From contig CBDDLJ010000010.1 in the NCBI GenBank assembly GCA_965230635.1, positions 154,076 to 218,075 on the forward strand: a DNA stretch of 64,000 nt. The letters are read 5' to 3'. Position 1 is the stretch's first letter, and every line of letters begins with the position of its first letter. Under the pieces are notes generated by a model. It had not been told where the DNA came from and searched no databases. It saw only the letters and a program-made list of their open reading frames with translations. The DNA comes from CBDDLJ01 sp965230635. Lineage in GTDB: Bacteria; Pseudomonadota; Gammaproteobacteria; UBA1113. Made by a program: the position numbers and the translations under genes. Below, piece by piece: positions 1 through 9,280 of the stretch.

Positions 1-1606
1 ACGCCTTATATGCAGTAGGTTGAAAATCAGCAAGGTATGTTTTAGCGTTATCCTCCAAATTTGTAACAAGTGTCTTTGCGCTTTGTGCCGCAACAGTATG
101 CCCTCGGTCTTCAAGACTTTTTGCCTGCAGACTAATCTCATTGAGTTTTTCTGTAAATTCATTTAATTTTTTAAATTTATCAAACATAGTTTGAAGTTTT
201 GTGAATTTCTGGTCAATATTGTCATTGCTTTTTTGGTATGCTTTTTTTGCTTCTTCTTGTAAAAGTACTAGCAAGTTGTTTCTTTGCTCATTATCGCTAT
301 TTTTTGGCGTTGAAATAATTTTTAGCGCCAATTCATTCAGCATTTTCAACTTTTCTAAATTAATATCTTCGTTTGATGATTTCAATATACCAGCTTTAAG
401 ATCTGCTGCACCTTGATTAAATAAATACTCAACAACATCAGCATGTCCACTTGTAGAAGCCCATAGCAATGCAGTTTGACCAAATGCGTCTTTCTCATCA
501 AGCGTTGAAGGATCGTTTTCTACAATAGCTTTAATAATATCTAATTGTCCTGCTTGCGCGGCAAGGTGTAAGGGTTGATAGCGCATGTTGCTCAGTGCAA
601 CCTTGGTGTTGGGTCGTTTAGTCATCAATTTTTCTACAACAGCGGTGTGGCCTCTTTCAACGGCCCAGTACAGAGAAGTTTTAGCGTGGTTTTTATGATC
701 TGGTGGATTCGATGCAGCTTCAAGATCTGGATTTTTTTCAAGTAAATACTCAACAATATCAGTATGTCCATTTGCAGAAGCCCATAGCAATGCGGTTTGA
801 CCGAGTGCGTCTTTCTCATCAAGCGTTGAAGGGTCGTTTTCTACGATAGCTTTGGCAATATCTAATTGTCCTGCTTGTGCGGCAAGGTGTAAGGGTTGAT
901 AGCGCATGCTGCTCAGCGCAACCTTGGTGTTGGCTTCTGAGAAAAGTAATGTTTCTACATAGCTGAGTTTGTTGCACAATACCGCCCAGTGAAGCAGGTA
1001 GTGTCCAAGCTCATCAGCTTTATTTAGATCAATCACTTGTATTTGGTTTAACTCTTTGCTGAGTTTGTTACACAATACCGCCCAGTGAAGCAGGCAGTGT
1101 CCAAGCTCATTAGCTTTATTTATATCAGTCACTGGTACTGGGTTTAACTCTTTTAGTATTAAGTCAAAAAAGTGATTCAAAACAGGTTGATGATTGTTCT
1201 TTTTTGCCCAATCTAATAGGCTTAATCCATTTTTATCTCTGACTGATTGTAAATTTTTTTTCGTTATACCTCGACCTTGTAGCCTCTTGATATCGCCATC
1301 TTTCACAAAACAAAACAGATCCCGTTGTTCTTTTGTTAAATCGACATATTCAGCCTTATAATTTTTTTTAAATATTTCTTTGTAATCAATATTACTATCA
1401 CTGCTAGTTATAGTGATAAATATATGAGGGAAGTTGGTTTTGAGTCTGTCTCGCCAGTAAGACTTATCATTTAGCAGTCTATGTATGCGGCGAGAGACAG
1501 CGCTTAAACTCATCGCATCAGGAAGCGACAGGTTGTCTCGTATCAACAGTGATTGTATTTCTTCAGGTAAATCATTAAAACCTGCCATATTTACTAATGA
1601 CCTCAT
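1..1606 (-). CDS. F-box / ankyrin-repeat protein, effector candidate (3' end outside window)
   Basis: Reading leftward from an ATG at 1606 the frame stays open to the window edge (535 codons). Residues ~9-52 resemble an F-box (DLPEEIQSLL, then a conserved Trp and Leu pattern ending in a YWRDRLK-like segment). Residues ~110-360 carry ankyrin repeats with typical motifs such as GQTALLWASANGHTDIVEYL and QPLHLAAQAGQLDI. The last ~145 visible residues are charged and probably coiled coil. F-box plus ankyrin proteins are known in Legionella and relatives, where they recruit host Skp1/SCF ubiquitin ligase; that role here is inferred. An alternative start is the ATG at 1588. The C-terminus, and any secretion or lipidation signal, is not visible. 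Confidence 0.8.
   Translation of the reverse strand, partial: MRSLVNMAGFNDLPEEIQSLLIRDNLSLPDAMSLSAVSRRIHRLLNDKSYWRDRLKTNFPHIFITITSSDSNIDYKEIFKKNYKAEYVDLTKEQRDLFCFVKDGDIKRLQGRGITKKNLQSVRDKNGLSLLDWAKKNNHQPVLNHFFDLILKELNPVPVTDINKANELGHCLLHWAVLCNKLSKELNQIQVIDLNKADELGHYLLHWAVLCNKLSYVETLLFSEANTKVALSSMRYQPLHLAAQAGQLDIAKAIVENDPSTLDEKDALGQTALLWASANGHTDIVEYLLEKNPDLEAASNPPDHKNHAKTSLYWAVERGHTAVVEKLMTKRPNTKVALSNMRYQPLHLAAQAGQLDIIKAIVENDPSTLDEKDAFGQTALLWASTSGHADVVEYLFNQGAADLKAGILKSSNEDINLEKLKMLNELALKIISTPKNSDNEQRNNLLVLLQEEAKKAYQKSNDNIDQKFTKLQTMFDKFKKLNEFTEKLNEISLQAKSLEDRGHTVAAQSAKTLVTNLEDNAKTYLADFQPTAYKA
421..934. repeat. Two near-identical ~193-bp direct repeats inside the ankyrin gene
   Basis: Bases 421-613 and 742-934 are nearly identical, offset by 321 bases (107 codons), so the frame is kept. 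They encode two copies of the same block of about two ankyrin repeats. A second, shorter in-frame duplication of about 32 codons lies at roughly 962-1150 (the segment coding LLHWAVLCNKLS occurs twice). The high DNA identity points to recent expansion of the repeat array. Confidence 0.8.
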
Positions 1607-1854
1607 TATAAAATAAAAACCTGATAGCCCATCGCATATCTCAAGTGAGTTATTGTTAAATTTTAGTGTATTGCTTCTATGTCGTAATTGTTGATTTAGC
1701 CTCATACAATTTACAACAAATACATAGTGGAATACACCGTTTTAGCTAATATAACTAAAATATAGTCATGCACAAAATTTCATTATATCTCGATCTAAGC
1801 AGAACCAAGTCCAAATATACCACAAGTGGCAATAATTTGTCGAGAGGATAGTTT

Positions 1855-2018
1855 TATAGCGTTTCCCTATATTGTTGGCCTATCCTAAGACATCATTTAG
1901 CGCCTGCTTGCTTGGTTATTCAAAACCTTATTGACAATAAGTAAACGTCGCTTTTGAACCCTCGCAAGCAAACACTATACTCGCTTAGAATAGGTCAACA
2001 ATATAGGGAAACGCTATA
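1855..2018. mobile_element. 164-bp palindromic MITE-like element, copy A
   Basis: The element begins TATAGCGTTTCCCTATATTG and ends with its reverse complement. The whole 164 bp is an extended imperfect palindrome with a central CTTATTGACAATAAG-type hairpin. The terminal TA on both sides fits a duplicated TA target. Five other copies in the window share the core. No coding capacity. Copy A lies beside the HIT remnant, between divergent genes. Confidence 0.85.
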
Positions 2019-2099
2019 ATTGTGCCTGGGTGGATATTCAATTTTAGGGTATTCTCCCCAGATACATAAAAGAAAAAATTTGACAGAATGTTCCGCCTG

Positions 2100-2176
2100 G
2101 CAAAATCGGGACTTGCCGGTATAAGTGTTGCGGGTATTTTCCTCTGTACTATGTTGCAAAAAAGACAATCTTGCAT
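2100..2176 (-). pseudogene. N-terminal remnant of a HIT-family (histidine triad) hydrolase
   Basis: From an ATG at 2176, with an AGGA about ten bases upstream, the frame reads MQDCLFCNIVQRKIPATLI. This matches the Cys-x-x-Cys start and the IPA motif of HIT nucleotide hydrolases. The similarity then stops, no histidine triad follows, and the frame runs into palindromic element A. I read it as a truncated, dead gene. Only about 20 residues support the call. Confidence 0.5.
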
Positions 2177-2263
2177 AATTATTGTTCCTGCTAATCATGC
2201 TAACCAACAATGTGCTAGAACGGCGCGGCAAATTTTTATTTCCACTTGTGATGGGTATCATGT

Positions 2264-2279
2264 AACATTGTACAATGTT
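2264..2279. promoter_or_regulatory. Perfect 16-bp palindrome upstream of trhO (possible operator)
   Basis: AACATTGTACAATGTT is a perfect palindrome ending 20 bases before the trhO ATG. Its symmetry and position suit a dimeric repressor site or a small hairpin in the leader. The regulator is unknown, and in AT-rich DNA chance cannot be excluded. Confidence 0.35.
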
Positions 2280-2299
2280 TAAGTAGAAACGGATTGAAT

Positions 2300-3028
2300 A
2301 TGAAGATAGTGAATATAGCCAGTTATCGTTTTGTTGAATTGACCGATTTGTCCACTTGGAAAGATAAATTATTATCAGTGTGCCAGTCTCAACAATTAAA
2401 AGGCACTATCATACTCAGTCCTGAAGGGATTAATATCAATTTATCTGGAGATAGCCGTGCAGTTGACGCATTTATCCATTATTTGGTTGAATTTACCGCA
2501 TTTAAAGGCATGCAATTTAAGCGAAGCTTATCTGAAGAGTATGCTTTTATGCGCATGGTGGTGAAGATTAAGCAAAAATTAATACCGGGCCCAAATCCTA
2601 GAATGGAGAATTTTGAACCTAAATATGTGTCGCCAGAGAGTTTTAAGCAATGGCTGGATGAGGAGCATGATATTGCTATTTTAGATACTCGCAATGGATT
2701 TGAGTACGAAATAGGTACGTTTGAAGGTGCATTTGATTTAAATTTAACAAATTTTAGCGACTTTAGCGATGCGATAAAATCATTAGAGCCTAGTTTGAAA
2801 GAAAAACCTATGGTTATATTTTGTACCGGCGGCATTCGCTGCGAGAAAGCAGCCCCATTGTTAGAAAAACAAGGATTTCACAATGTCTATCAATTAAAAG
2901 GTGGCATTTTAGATTATTTTACACACTGTGGTGGTGCGCATTATCAAGGGAACTGTTTCGTCTTTGATGAACGAACTACCTTGGATAGCCAATTAAATGC
3001 GGTGCCACACCCCGAAATAACGAGTTAA
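2300..3028 (+). CDS. trhO: tRNA uridine(34) hydroxylase TrhO (YceA-type rhodanese)
   Basis: A 242-residue protein with the TrhO/YceA architecture: an N-terminal acylphosphatase-like domain followed by a rhodanese domain. The active-site loop reads IFCTGGIRCEK, with the catalytic Cys first. The motif GNCFVFDER near the end is typical of the family. In its relatives this enzyme helps make 5-hydroxyuridine at tRNA position 34. The protein stops soon after FVFDER, so it lacks the Cys-rich tail of the longer E. coli form. An in-frame TTG lies two codons upstream, but ATG at 2300 is the likelier start. The 3' end is part of a degenerate tandem repeat. Confidence 0.88.
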   Translation: MKIVNIASYRFVELTDLSTWKDKLLSVCQSQQLKGTIILSPEGININLSGDSRAVDAFIHYLVEFTAFKGMQFKRSLSEEYAFMRMVVKIKQKLIPGPNPRMENFEPKYVSPESFKQWLDEEHDIAILDTRNGFEYEIGTFEGAFDLNLTNFSDFSDAIKSLEPSLKEKPMVIFCTGGIRCEKAAPLLEKQGFHNVYQLKGGILDYFTHCGGAHYQGNCFVFDERTTLDSQLNAVPHPEITS

Positions 3029-3172
3029 TGAGTTTTGTCTTTGATGAACGAAGCACCTTGGATAGTCAATTGAATGTGGTACTATACCCTGAGATAACGA
3101 GTTAATTAGCCTTGTTTTTTTGGATAGTCAATTAAAATGTGGTAGCACGCCCTGAAATGCTTAGCTGATTAG
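2955..3172. repeat. Degenerate ~77-bp tandem repeat of the trhO 3' end
   Basis: The last ~75 bases of trhO (from the FVFDER codons through the stop) recur directly downstream at 3032-3108, and a shorter, more decayed third copy reaches ~3172. Shared blocks include GTCTTTGATGAACGAA and ATAACGAGTTAAT. The downstream copies are outside the reading frame and look like slippage or recombination duplicates. Confidence 0.75.
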
Positions 3173-3255
3173 CATTGCTCGATTTTTAAGTTGAGAAAAT
3201 AATCTGATTGGTTACAATACTGCTTTTATGATTATATATACCAAAGGAAATACTA

Positions 3256-3795
3256 ATGAGCTTTTCTCAAGTACACGCAGGAGAGAATATTCCTGATGAA
3301 GTTAATGTCATTATAGAAATACCAGCACACAGTGGACCGGTTAAATATGAGGTTGATAAAGACAGTGGCACATTAATTGTTGATCGCTTTATGAGCACTG
3401 CCATGTTTTATCCTTGCAACTATGGTTACGTTCCGAATACTTTATCAGAAGATGGTGATCCAGTTGATGTTTTAGTTGTGACTCCTGTGCCATTGATACC
3501 AGGTGCCGTTATTAAGGCAAGACCGATAGCGATGCTAAAAATGACGGATGAAGCCGGTCCTGATGCAAAAGTATTGGCAGTGCCAACGAATAAACTTAGC
3601 ACTTGCTATAAGCATGTCAATAATGCGAATGATCTTGCGCCTGAATTGTTGGCAGCAATTACTCACTTTTTTGAGCATTACAAAGATTTGGAAGCAGGTA
3701 AGTGGGTGAAAGTTGAAGGTTGGTGTGAAGCAGATGTTGCGAAGCAAGAAATTTTATCTAGTATTGAACGTTACCAGTTGACTGAAAACAAGTAG
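3256..3795 (+). CDS. ppa: Inorganic pyrophosphatase
   Basis: A 179-residue family I soluble pyrophosphatase, which hydrolyses pyrophosphate to two phosphates in the cytoplasm and drives biosynthetic reactions forward. The signature EDGDPVDVLV with its metal-binding Asp residues is present, together with the conserved YPCNYGYVPNT segment and the late KWVKVEGW motif. Length and motif order match bacterial hexameric enzymes. The ATG has an AAGGAA ribosome site eight bases upstream. It appears monocistronic, and palindromic element B lies downstream. Confidence 0.96.
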   Translation: MSFSQVHAGENIPDEVNVIIEIPAHSGPVKYEVDKDSGTLIVDRFMSTAMFYPCNYGYVPNTLSEDGDPVDVLVVTPVPLIPGAVIKARPIAMLKMTDEAGPDAKVLAVPTNKLSTCYKHVNNANDLAPELLAAITHFFEHYKDLEAGKWVKVEGWCEADVAKQEILSSIERYQLTENK

Positions 3796-3940
3796 CATAC
3801 GACTATTGTGATTTCTGACAGCGCCCGTTTATATGTACGTAAGCATTGTGTTTGCCAGGCAAGTATTAAAAACTTTCGCAGTATCCAGCAAGACAGTCTA
3901 TTTTTCTTTATCATCGCTAAAACTCACTGCTAGCGATATT

Positions 3941-4104
3941 TATAGCGGTTCCCTATATTGTTGACCTATTCTAAGACTTCATCTAGCGCCTGCTTGCTTG
4001 GTTATTCAAAACCTTATTGACAATAAGTAAACGTCGCCTTTTAAACCTCGCAAGCAAACACTATGCTCGCTTAGAATAGGTCAACAATATAGGAAACCGC
4101 TATA
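3941..4104. mobile_element. 164-bp palindromic MITE-like element, copy B
   Basis: Same length and core as copy A, with termini TATAGCGGTTCCCTATATTG and its near reverse complement. The paired change to CGG/CCG in both arms suggests the arms evolve together. It sits between ppa and acs, where its hairpin could also end transcription. Confidence 0.85.
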
Positions 4105-4151
4105 AGCGCTTTGCAAATCGTAATTGATATGAATAGTGATGATTATTTGAT

Positions 4152-4172
4152 ACAATATGTCTAACATATTGT
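4152..4172. promoter_or_regulatory. 9-bp inverted repeat upstream of acs (possible operator)
   Basis: ACAATATGT and ACATATTGT flank a CTA spacer, giving a perfect 9-bp inverted repeat 24 bases before the acs start. A TACAAT hexamer that could act as a -10 box overlaps its left arm, so a protein bound here would affect initiation. The cognate regulator cannot be named from the sequence. Confidence 0.4.
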
Positions 4173-4196
4173 GTAAGTACTGAATGGAGTCTGTAC

Positions 4197-6140
4197 ATGG
4201 ATGATTGTTATAAGCCAAAGTTTAACCATCCTTTAGCCAAACATGTTGAAGATTACCACGCACTGTATCAACAATCAGTGAATGATCCGCAGCAGTTTTG
4301 GCATGCACAAGCACAAAAATATATTTCATGGTTGACGCCTTGGCATAGTGTACAAACTGGCAATTTTACAACCGGCCGGGTGGATTGGTTCCCTGGTGCT
4401 ACATTGAATGTTTGCTATAACTGTCTTGATAGGCATTTACCCGATTACGCAGATAATATTGCATTGCTATGGGAAGCTGATAAGCCCGGCAAATCACGCC
4501 AATTAACTTATCAACAATTATTTGATGATGTGTGTCGATTTGCCAATGTATTAAAAAAACTAGGTGTGACAAAAGGCGATTGCGTCTGTATTTATATGCC
4601 GTTGATTCCAGAAGCGGTAATGGCTATGTTAGCCTGCGCACGTATCGGCGCAATTCATTCAGTTGTCTTTGCAGGGTTTTCTGCTCAAAGTTTAAAAAGT
4701 CGTATTCTTGATGCGCGCTGTAAAGTGGTTATCACAGCTGATGCAAGTAAACGAGGTGGAAGAATTATACCTTTAAAAGCCAATGTTGATGAAATCATTG
4801 CAAGGTGTCCCTGTGTTAAGCATGTACTAGTGGTTGAAAACACCGGGTTAGATATTAACTATCAAGTGCCGCGAGACATTCATTACCAAACGATGTCACA
4901 ACACGTAGAGAAGGAATGTCCCATAGAGCCGGTGTTATCCACCGATCCATTGTTTGTTTTGTATACTTCTGGTTCAACTGGGCAACCTAAGGGGATAAAA
5001 CACAGCTCGGGTGGTTATTTGTTGTATGCTACCATGACGTATCAATGGATTTTTGCTTATCAGCAAGGAGATATTCATTGGTGTACAGCGGATATTGGTT
5101 GGATCACAGGCCATTCCTATGTCGTTTATGGGCCTTTAGCAAGTGCAGGAACAACACTTATCTATGAAGGTGTCCCATTATATCCTACTGCGTCGCGGCT
5201 TTGGGAAATTATTGACCGTTATCAAGTTAACAGTTTCTATACGGCACCAACTGCCATTAGAGCGTTGATGTGCATTGGTGATGCGCCTGTAAAAGCAACA
5301 TCTCGTCAAAGTTTAAAAGTGCTTGGTAGCGTTGGAGAGCCTATTAATCCAGAAGCGTGGCGTTGGTATTATAATGTGGTGGGTGAGCAGCGCTGCCCCA
5401 TTGTAGATACTTGGTGGCAAACAGAGACTGGTGGAATTATGCTCAGTCCCATCCCCGGTATTACCCCGCTAAAGCCCGGATCGACTGCTTGGCCGTTTTT
5501 TGGCATTAAGCCTGCATTGGTTAACCAAGCGGGAGAAAAAGTGATGCAACAAGAACATGGTGATTTAATTATTGAGCAACCGTGGCCAGGACAATTGCAA
5601 ACGGTTTTAGGCAATGATCAGCGTTACATTGATACTTATTTGTCGCCAGTTTTGGGTAGTTATTTTACAGGCGATGGTGCTTGTTGTGATGAAGAGGGAT
5701 ACTACTGGATCACGGGGCGTATTGATGATGTGCTTAACGTTGCAGGACATCGTTTAGGTACGGCTGAAATTGAAAGCGCGCTTGTTTCGCATTCAGCAAT
5801 AGCAGAAGCAGCAGTCGTTGCATTTCCGCATGATATTAGAGGGGAAGGTATTTATGCTTTTGTGATGCCCATGGCAAACATTAGGCCTACCGAAGCATTA
5901 AAAAAAGAATTGTTACAGCAAGTTTCTAAGGAAATTAGCGCTATTGCAAAGCCAGATATCATTCAATGGGTGTCTGAATTGCCCAAGACCCGATCAGGTA
6001 AAATCATGCGTCGATTATTGCGAAAGATTGTATTGGGTGAAACAAATGCATTGGGTGACGTTACAACATTGTCAAATTCCACTATACTAGATACATTATT
6101 GTCGAATGTTGATAGATCGTGGGATAATAATCGATCATAA
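4197..6140 (+). CDS. acs: Acetyl-CoA synthetase
   Basis: A 647-residue AMP-forming acetate--CoA ligase, which activates acetate to acetyl-CoA through acetyl-AMP. It has the adenylation loop YTSGSTGQPKGI, the acetate-pocket region with the WWQTETGG motif, the hinge and C-terminal GRIDDVLNVAGHRLGTAEIE, and near the end PKTRSGKIMRR, whose Lys is the catalytic residue regulated by acetylation in this family. Length matches E. coli Acs (652). A GGAG precedes the ATG. The following PAS gene starts 15 bases downstream, so co-transcription is possible. Confidence 0.96.
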   Translation: MDDCYKPKFNHPLAKHVEDYHALYQQSVNDPQQFWHAQAQKYISWLTPWHSVQTGNFTTGRVDWFPGATLNVCYNCLDRHLPDYADNIALLWEADKPGKSRQLTYQQLFDDVCRFANVLKKLGVTKGDCVCIYMPLIPEAVMAMLACARIGAIHSVVFAGFSAQSLKSRILDARCKVVITADASKRGGRIIPLKANVDEIIARCPCVKHVLVVENTGLDINYQVPRDIHYQTMSQHVEKECPIEPVLSTDPLFVLYTSGSTGQPKGIKHSSGGYLLYATMTYQWIFAYQQGDIHWCTADIGWITGHSYVVYGPLASAGTTLIYEGVPLYPTASRLWEIIDRYQVNSFYTAPTAIRALMCIGDAPVKATSRQSLKVLGSVGEPINPEAWRWYYNVVGEQRCPIVDTWWQTETGGIMLSPIPGITPLKPGSTAWPFFGIKPALVNQAGEKVMQQEHGDLIIEQPWPGQLQTVLGNDQRYIDTYLSPVLGSYFTGDGACCDEEGYYWITGRIDDVLNVAGHRLGTAEIESALVSHSAIAEAAVVAFPHDIRGEGIYAFVMPMANIRPTEALKKELLQQVSKEISAIAKPDIIQWVSELPKTRSGKIMRRLLRKIVLGETNALGDVTTLSNSTILDTLLSNVDRSWDNNRS

Positions 6141-6155
6141 TGTGAGGGAAGATAT

Positions 6156-7388
6156 ATGCCCGAAAATCAAGGGATATATACGGATGAATATTTTGATAAA
6201 CACATAAGTTCAGATGTTCGAACAGCGCATATTGATCAGTATTTTATTGATAAGATTCGATTACATTATATTTTTGGGCTAGCGTTAATAGCCATTGTCA
6301 TTACTTTAGCTTATTTTGCTGTTGAAACATTTATCTACGAGGGAAAACATATTGCTGAGGTTATTAATCTCAGCAGTAAACAACGTATACTTGCTGAGCG
6401 AGTTGTTCTGCTAAATGAAATAGTGAGTGTTAGCTCCGATAATACATTTAAGGCAGTTAAATTAAAGGAGATGAAAGATTTAGCTGATGATATACTGGAG
6501 CGACATAAACAATTATTACATAGTTCTGATAAATATGGTTTGCTTGGTGGATTATCAAAAGATGAAAAACAATTTTATTATAATAAACCGTTTAATCTAA
6601 ACAGTAAGTTAAATGATTTTCTTGCCATAGTTTATGCATTGGTTGAGGTAAAACCTGAAGATATCAATGCAAATTTATCACAAGTGAAGTTTATTGCTGA
6701 AAACGGTACTGACGTCTTATTACCAATGTTTGAGCAAGCGATCATAGTGCATGAAACTGCTGGTGGGAAAAAGATATTTTTTGTTTCTGTTGTTGCCACG
6801 TTTATTTGGTTGGTAACGATTTTGATCTTATTTTTAGAGGGGATTTTCATTTTTCGGTCGGCTCACAAGAGAACAGTCTCATTACTGGTTTGTTTGCTTA
6901 ATTATACACGGCGTGTGAAAGGTGGAAAAATAGCGGCTGAACGAACATCACAGCATTATCACTATGATTTAACAATGCACAAAGAAGCATTAAATGAATT
7001 ACCTAGCATTATCTTTTTGACTGATATTTATGGCATTATTAAAACTTTCAATAAGAAAGCATCAAAATTATTTGGCTATACAGCAACGGAAATTGTCAAG
7101 AAAAAGACACCTGAAATTTTCCATGAAAATTCAGATATGAGCAAACATGCAAAAGAGCTTTCTCAAGAATTAGGTGCCGAGATTGCTGGTGGGTTTGAAA
7201 CCTTAATTGCTAAGGCAAAAAGAGGTCAAGTTGATGACTATCTTTGGTTATTGAAGAATAAAGTTGGTGAAACGTTCAGAATGCGCTTAATTTATACATG
7301 CCTCTTTGATGAGGATGGTGAACTGGCGGGTTATATTGCAGTTGGTCATAAAGTGTCCAGCTGGGAGTGGGTAGAGGAAACAGCTTAA
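6156..7388 (+). CDS. Membrane PAS-domain sensor protein without recognisable output domain
   Basis: A 410-residue protein with a short cytoplasmic N-terminus, a membrane segment at ~30-52, a periplasmic helical region, a second membrane segment at ~205-228, and a C-terminal PAS domain (~275-405, with LPSIIFLTDIYGIIKTFNKK and FGYTATEIV). The periplasmic part contains NLSSKQRILAERVV, resembling the PilJ/NarX-type sensory four-helix domain. No kinase, GGDEF, EAL or methyl-accepting signalling domain follows. A GAGGGA ribosome site precedes the ATG. Location just upstream of the type I secretion genes suggests, but does not prove, a shared role. Confidence 0.7.
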   Translation: MPENQGIYTDEYFDKHISSDVRTAHIDQYFIDKIRLHYIFGLALIAIVITLAYFAVETFIYEGKHIAEVINLSSKQRILAERVVLLNEIVSVSSDNTFKAVKLKEMKDLADDILERHKQLLHSSDKYGLLGGLSKDEKQFYYNKPFNLNSKLNDFLAIVYALVEVKPEDINANLSQVKFIAENGTDVLLPMFEQAIIVHETAGGKKIFFVSVVATFIWLVTILILFLEGIFIFRSAHKRTVSLLVCLLNYTRRVKGGKIAAERTSQHYHYDLTMHKEALNELPSIIFLTDIYGIIKTFNKKASKLFGYTATEIVKKKTPEIFHENSDMSKHAKELSQELGAEIAGGFETLIAKAKRGQVDDYLWLLKNKVGETFRMRLIYTCLFDEDGELAGYIAVGHKVSSWEWVEETA

Positions 7389-7467
7389 TGCTAATGTTTT
7401 GGATTTTATATCCGATAATAATTTACGAGCTGGGTTTATATAGGATTAATATTTGTTAGGATTTTTT

Positions 7468-9129
7468 ATGCGAATAACTAATTGCTTTAAATTGAAACGT
7501 ATCACTTTGATGATAGCTATTTTTTTAAGTTGTCAGCAAACTGTTTTTGCTTATGATTTAAATCAAGCTGTTTTTTTGACACTGCACAATCATCCTGAGA
7601 TTTTAAGTGCAAAAGCAGGTCAATCAGCTACACTAGAAGATGTTAGACAAGCTATGGGTGGCTGGTACCCCCGAGTTGATGTATCTGCGGGATACGGTAG
7701 AGAATATACAAATAATCCTGCTACACGCGCAGTCGATGGCGGTAGCGTCAAATTGACTCGAAAAGAATCTGAAATTCTTTTATCACAGTTACTCTATGAT
7801 GGTGGTTTTGTCAGTGGCAATATCAAACAACGCCGATATCAATCTGATTCAGCGACACATCATGTTGCTGAAGTTCAAGAACGACTTGCTTTTGCAGCAG
7901 TACTAACTTATCACAATATTTTACGTAATCGAGAATTATTAGAAGTGCGTAAATTAGATGTATCCGCTCACCGTGATATATTAAATAAAGTATCACGCCG
8001 CACTACGGCAGGTGCAGGTCGCAAATCTGAAATTAGTCTGGCAGAAAGTCGTGTTGCCTTGGCGCAATCACGCTTGGAAAGAGCAGTAGGTGAATTAGAT
8101 AATTCTCATGATGTATTTATTCAAGTAGTTGGTGAATCCGCACCTTCTAACATGTCACTACCTAAGGCATTACGCAATGTTCCTGATAGCTTAAAATTAT
8201 CACAAGACATGGCAATGATAAATAATCCTTCTATTCAAGTATTAGCGTCACGCGTAGAGGCGAATATTGCTGAAATTGGTATTGCACAGTCTGAATATTA
8301 TCCTAATTTTAATATCGAATTAAGTAGTGCTTATAATGGTGAGCTTGATGGTGTGCCAGGTCTCAATAAAGAAAGCCTTGCTATGCTTAGAATGGATTGG
8401 AATGTGTTTCGTGGTGGGAGTGATTTGGCAGCAGTCAATGCAGCAAAAGATCGTGAGCGCTCAACCGTGGAAGAGTTATTAGCAGTAAAACGAGAAGTTA
8501 ATGAAAATGTCGCAGTTGCATGGAATAATTTACAGACAGCAAAAGATCGCTTAGTTTCTTTGCGCGGGCATCAAGATAAGAGTTTAGAGGTGTTCAATGC
8601 GTACGTGCAGGAATTTAAACTGGGCCAACGAACTCTATTTGATTTATTAAATGCGCAAGCTGAATATTATGATGCACGAACTAATTATATTAATGGCCAA
8701 TACGAGGTAAGAGTAGGTAAATATCGTTTATTGACCAGCATTGGTTTATTAGTTAGCAGAATGTCACAAGGCAGATTAACAACGGAACAAGCAGTCAGTA
8801 GGACTATTAATCATAATACGCCAGTAGCCGGGTTATCAACACAGAATACTTTTCAAGGTAGTAAAACCTTATCTAAGAAGATCCCATTGCAACGAGAGTC
8901 TAAAGTGAAGGGCAAGCCAATACTAGCAACAACGACTCAAGTAACAGAGTCAACAAAAACACCTGCAATAGATCATGCAGCCCAGCAATCAACACCTAAA
9001 AAAATTATCAGTAAAGCTAAGCGTAAAGAGAATTTAAAAAGCAAACGAGCAAAAAATACACAGCCTTCTGCTCAGCTTATGGCAAAAGTGGAACCTAAGG
9101 TTAGTGTGCCAATATCTGGTACAAGGTAA
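7468..9129 (+). CDS. TolC-family outer-membrane channel of a type I secretion system
   Basis: A 553-residue protein starting at the ATG at 7468, which has TTAGGA six bases upstream; the in-frame TTG at 7453 lacks such a site. Residues 1-~28 form a signal peptide ending in TVFA. The mature part begins with the typical AVFLTLHNHPEILSAKA segment and shows the two TolC repeats rich in coiled coil (KARxxRSTVEELLAVKREV-type helices, LGQRTLFDLLNAQAEYYDAR). In the family, trimers form the outer-membrane exit duct. A ~110-residue Lys/Ser/Thr-rich tail extends past the TolC fold. The ABC exporter gene follows, so this is most like LapE-type channels. Confidence 0.85.
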   Translation: MRITNCFKLKRITLMIAIFLSCQQTVFAYDLNQAVFLTLHNHPEILSAKAGQSATLEDVRQAMGGWYPRVDVSAGYGREYTNNPATRAVDGGSVKLTRKESEILLSQLLYDGGFVSGNIKQRRYQSDSATHHVAEVQERLAFAAVLTYHNILRNRELLEVRKLDVSAHRDILNKVSRRTTAGAGRKSEISLAESRVALAQSRLERAVGELDNSHDVFIQVVGESAPSNMSLPKALRNVPDSLKLSQDMAMINNPSIQVLASRVEANIAEIGIAQSEYYPNFNIELSSAYNGELDGVPGLNKESLAMLRMDWNVFRGGSDLAAVNAAKDRERSTVEELLAVKREVNENVAVAWNNLQTAKDRLVSLRGHQDKSLEVFNAYVQEFKLGQRTLFDLLNAQAEYYDARTNYINGQYEVRVGKYRLLTSIGLLVSRMSQGRLTTEQAVSRTINHNTPVAGLSTQNTFQGSKTLSKKIPLQRESKVKGKPILATTTQVTESTKTPAIDHAAQQSTPKKIISKAKRKENLKSKRAKNTQPSAQLMAKVEPKVSVPISGTR

Positions 9130-9252
9130 AGAAACAGTAATTAAGTGGTGTTTGATATAGCCGTTATTGACAACACTTAACATACAAGTGATCCTGATTA
9201 AACAAAGAAGTTGCTAAGTCATTTATTTAGGATTTCTATTACGGTTTTTCAG

Positions 9253-9258
9253 TATAAT
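9253..9258 (+). promoter_or_regulatory. Possible -10 box upstream of the ABC exporter
   Basis: A consensus TATAAT lies 22 bases before the exporter ATG, within the 151-base gap after the TolC-like gene. No convincing -35 hexamer is visible at the usual distance, so this is only a candidate internal promoter. Confidence 0.25.
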
Positions 9259-9280
9259 ATATATTATTTAAGTGTTATAG

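Noticed and set aside
1985..2282. Overlapping short frames on both strands around copy A
   Set aside because: Only the HIT-like N-terminus on the minus strand has family support; the rest are chance frames.
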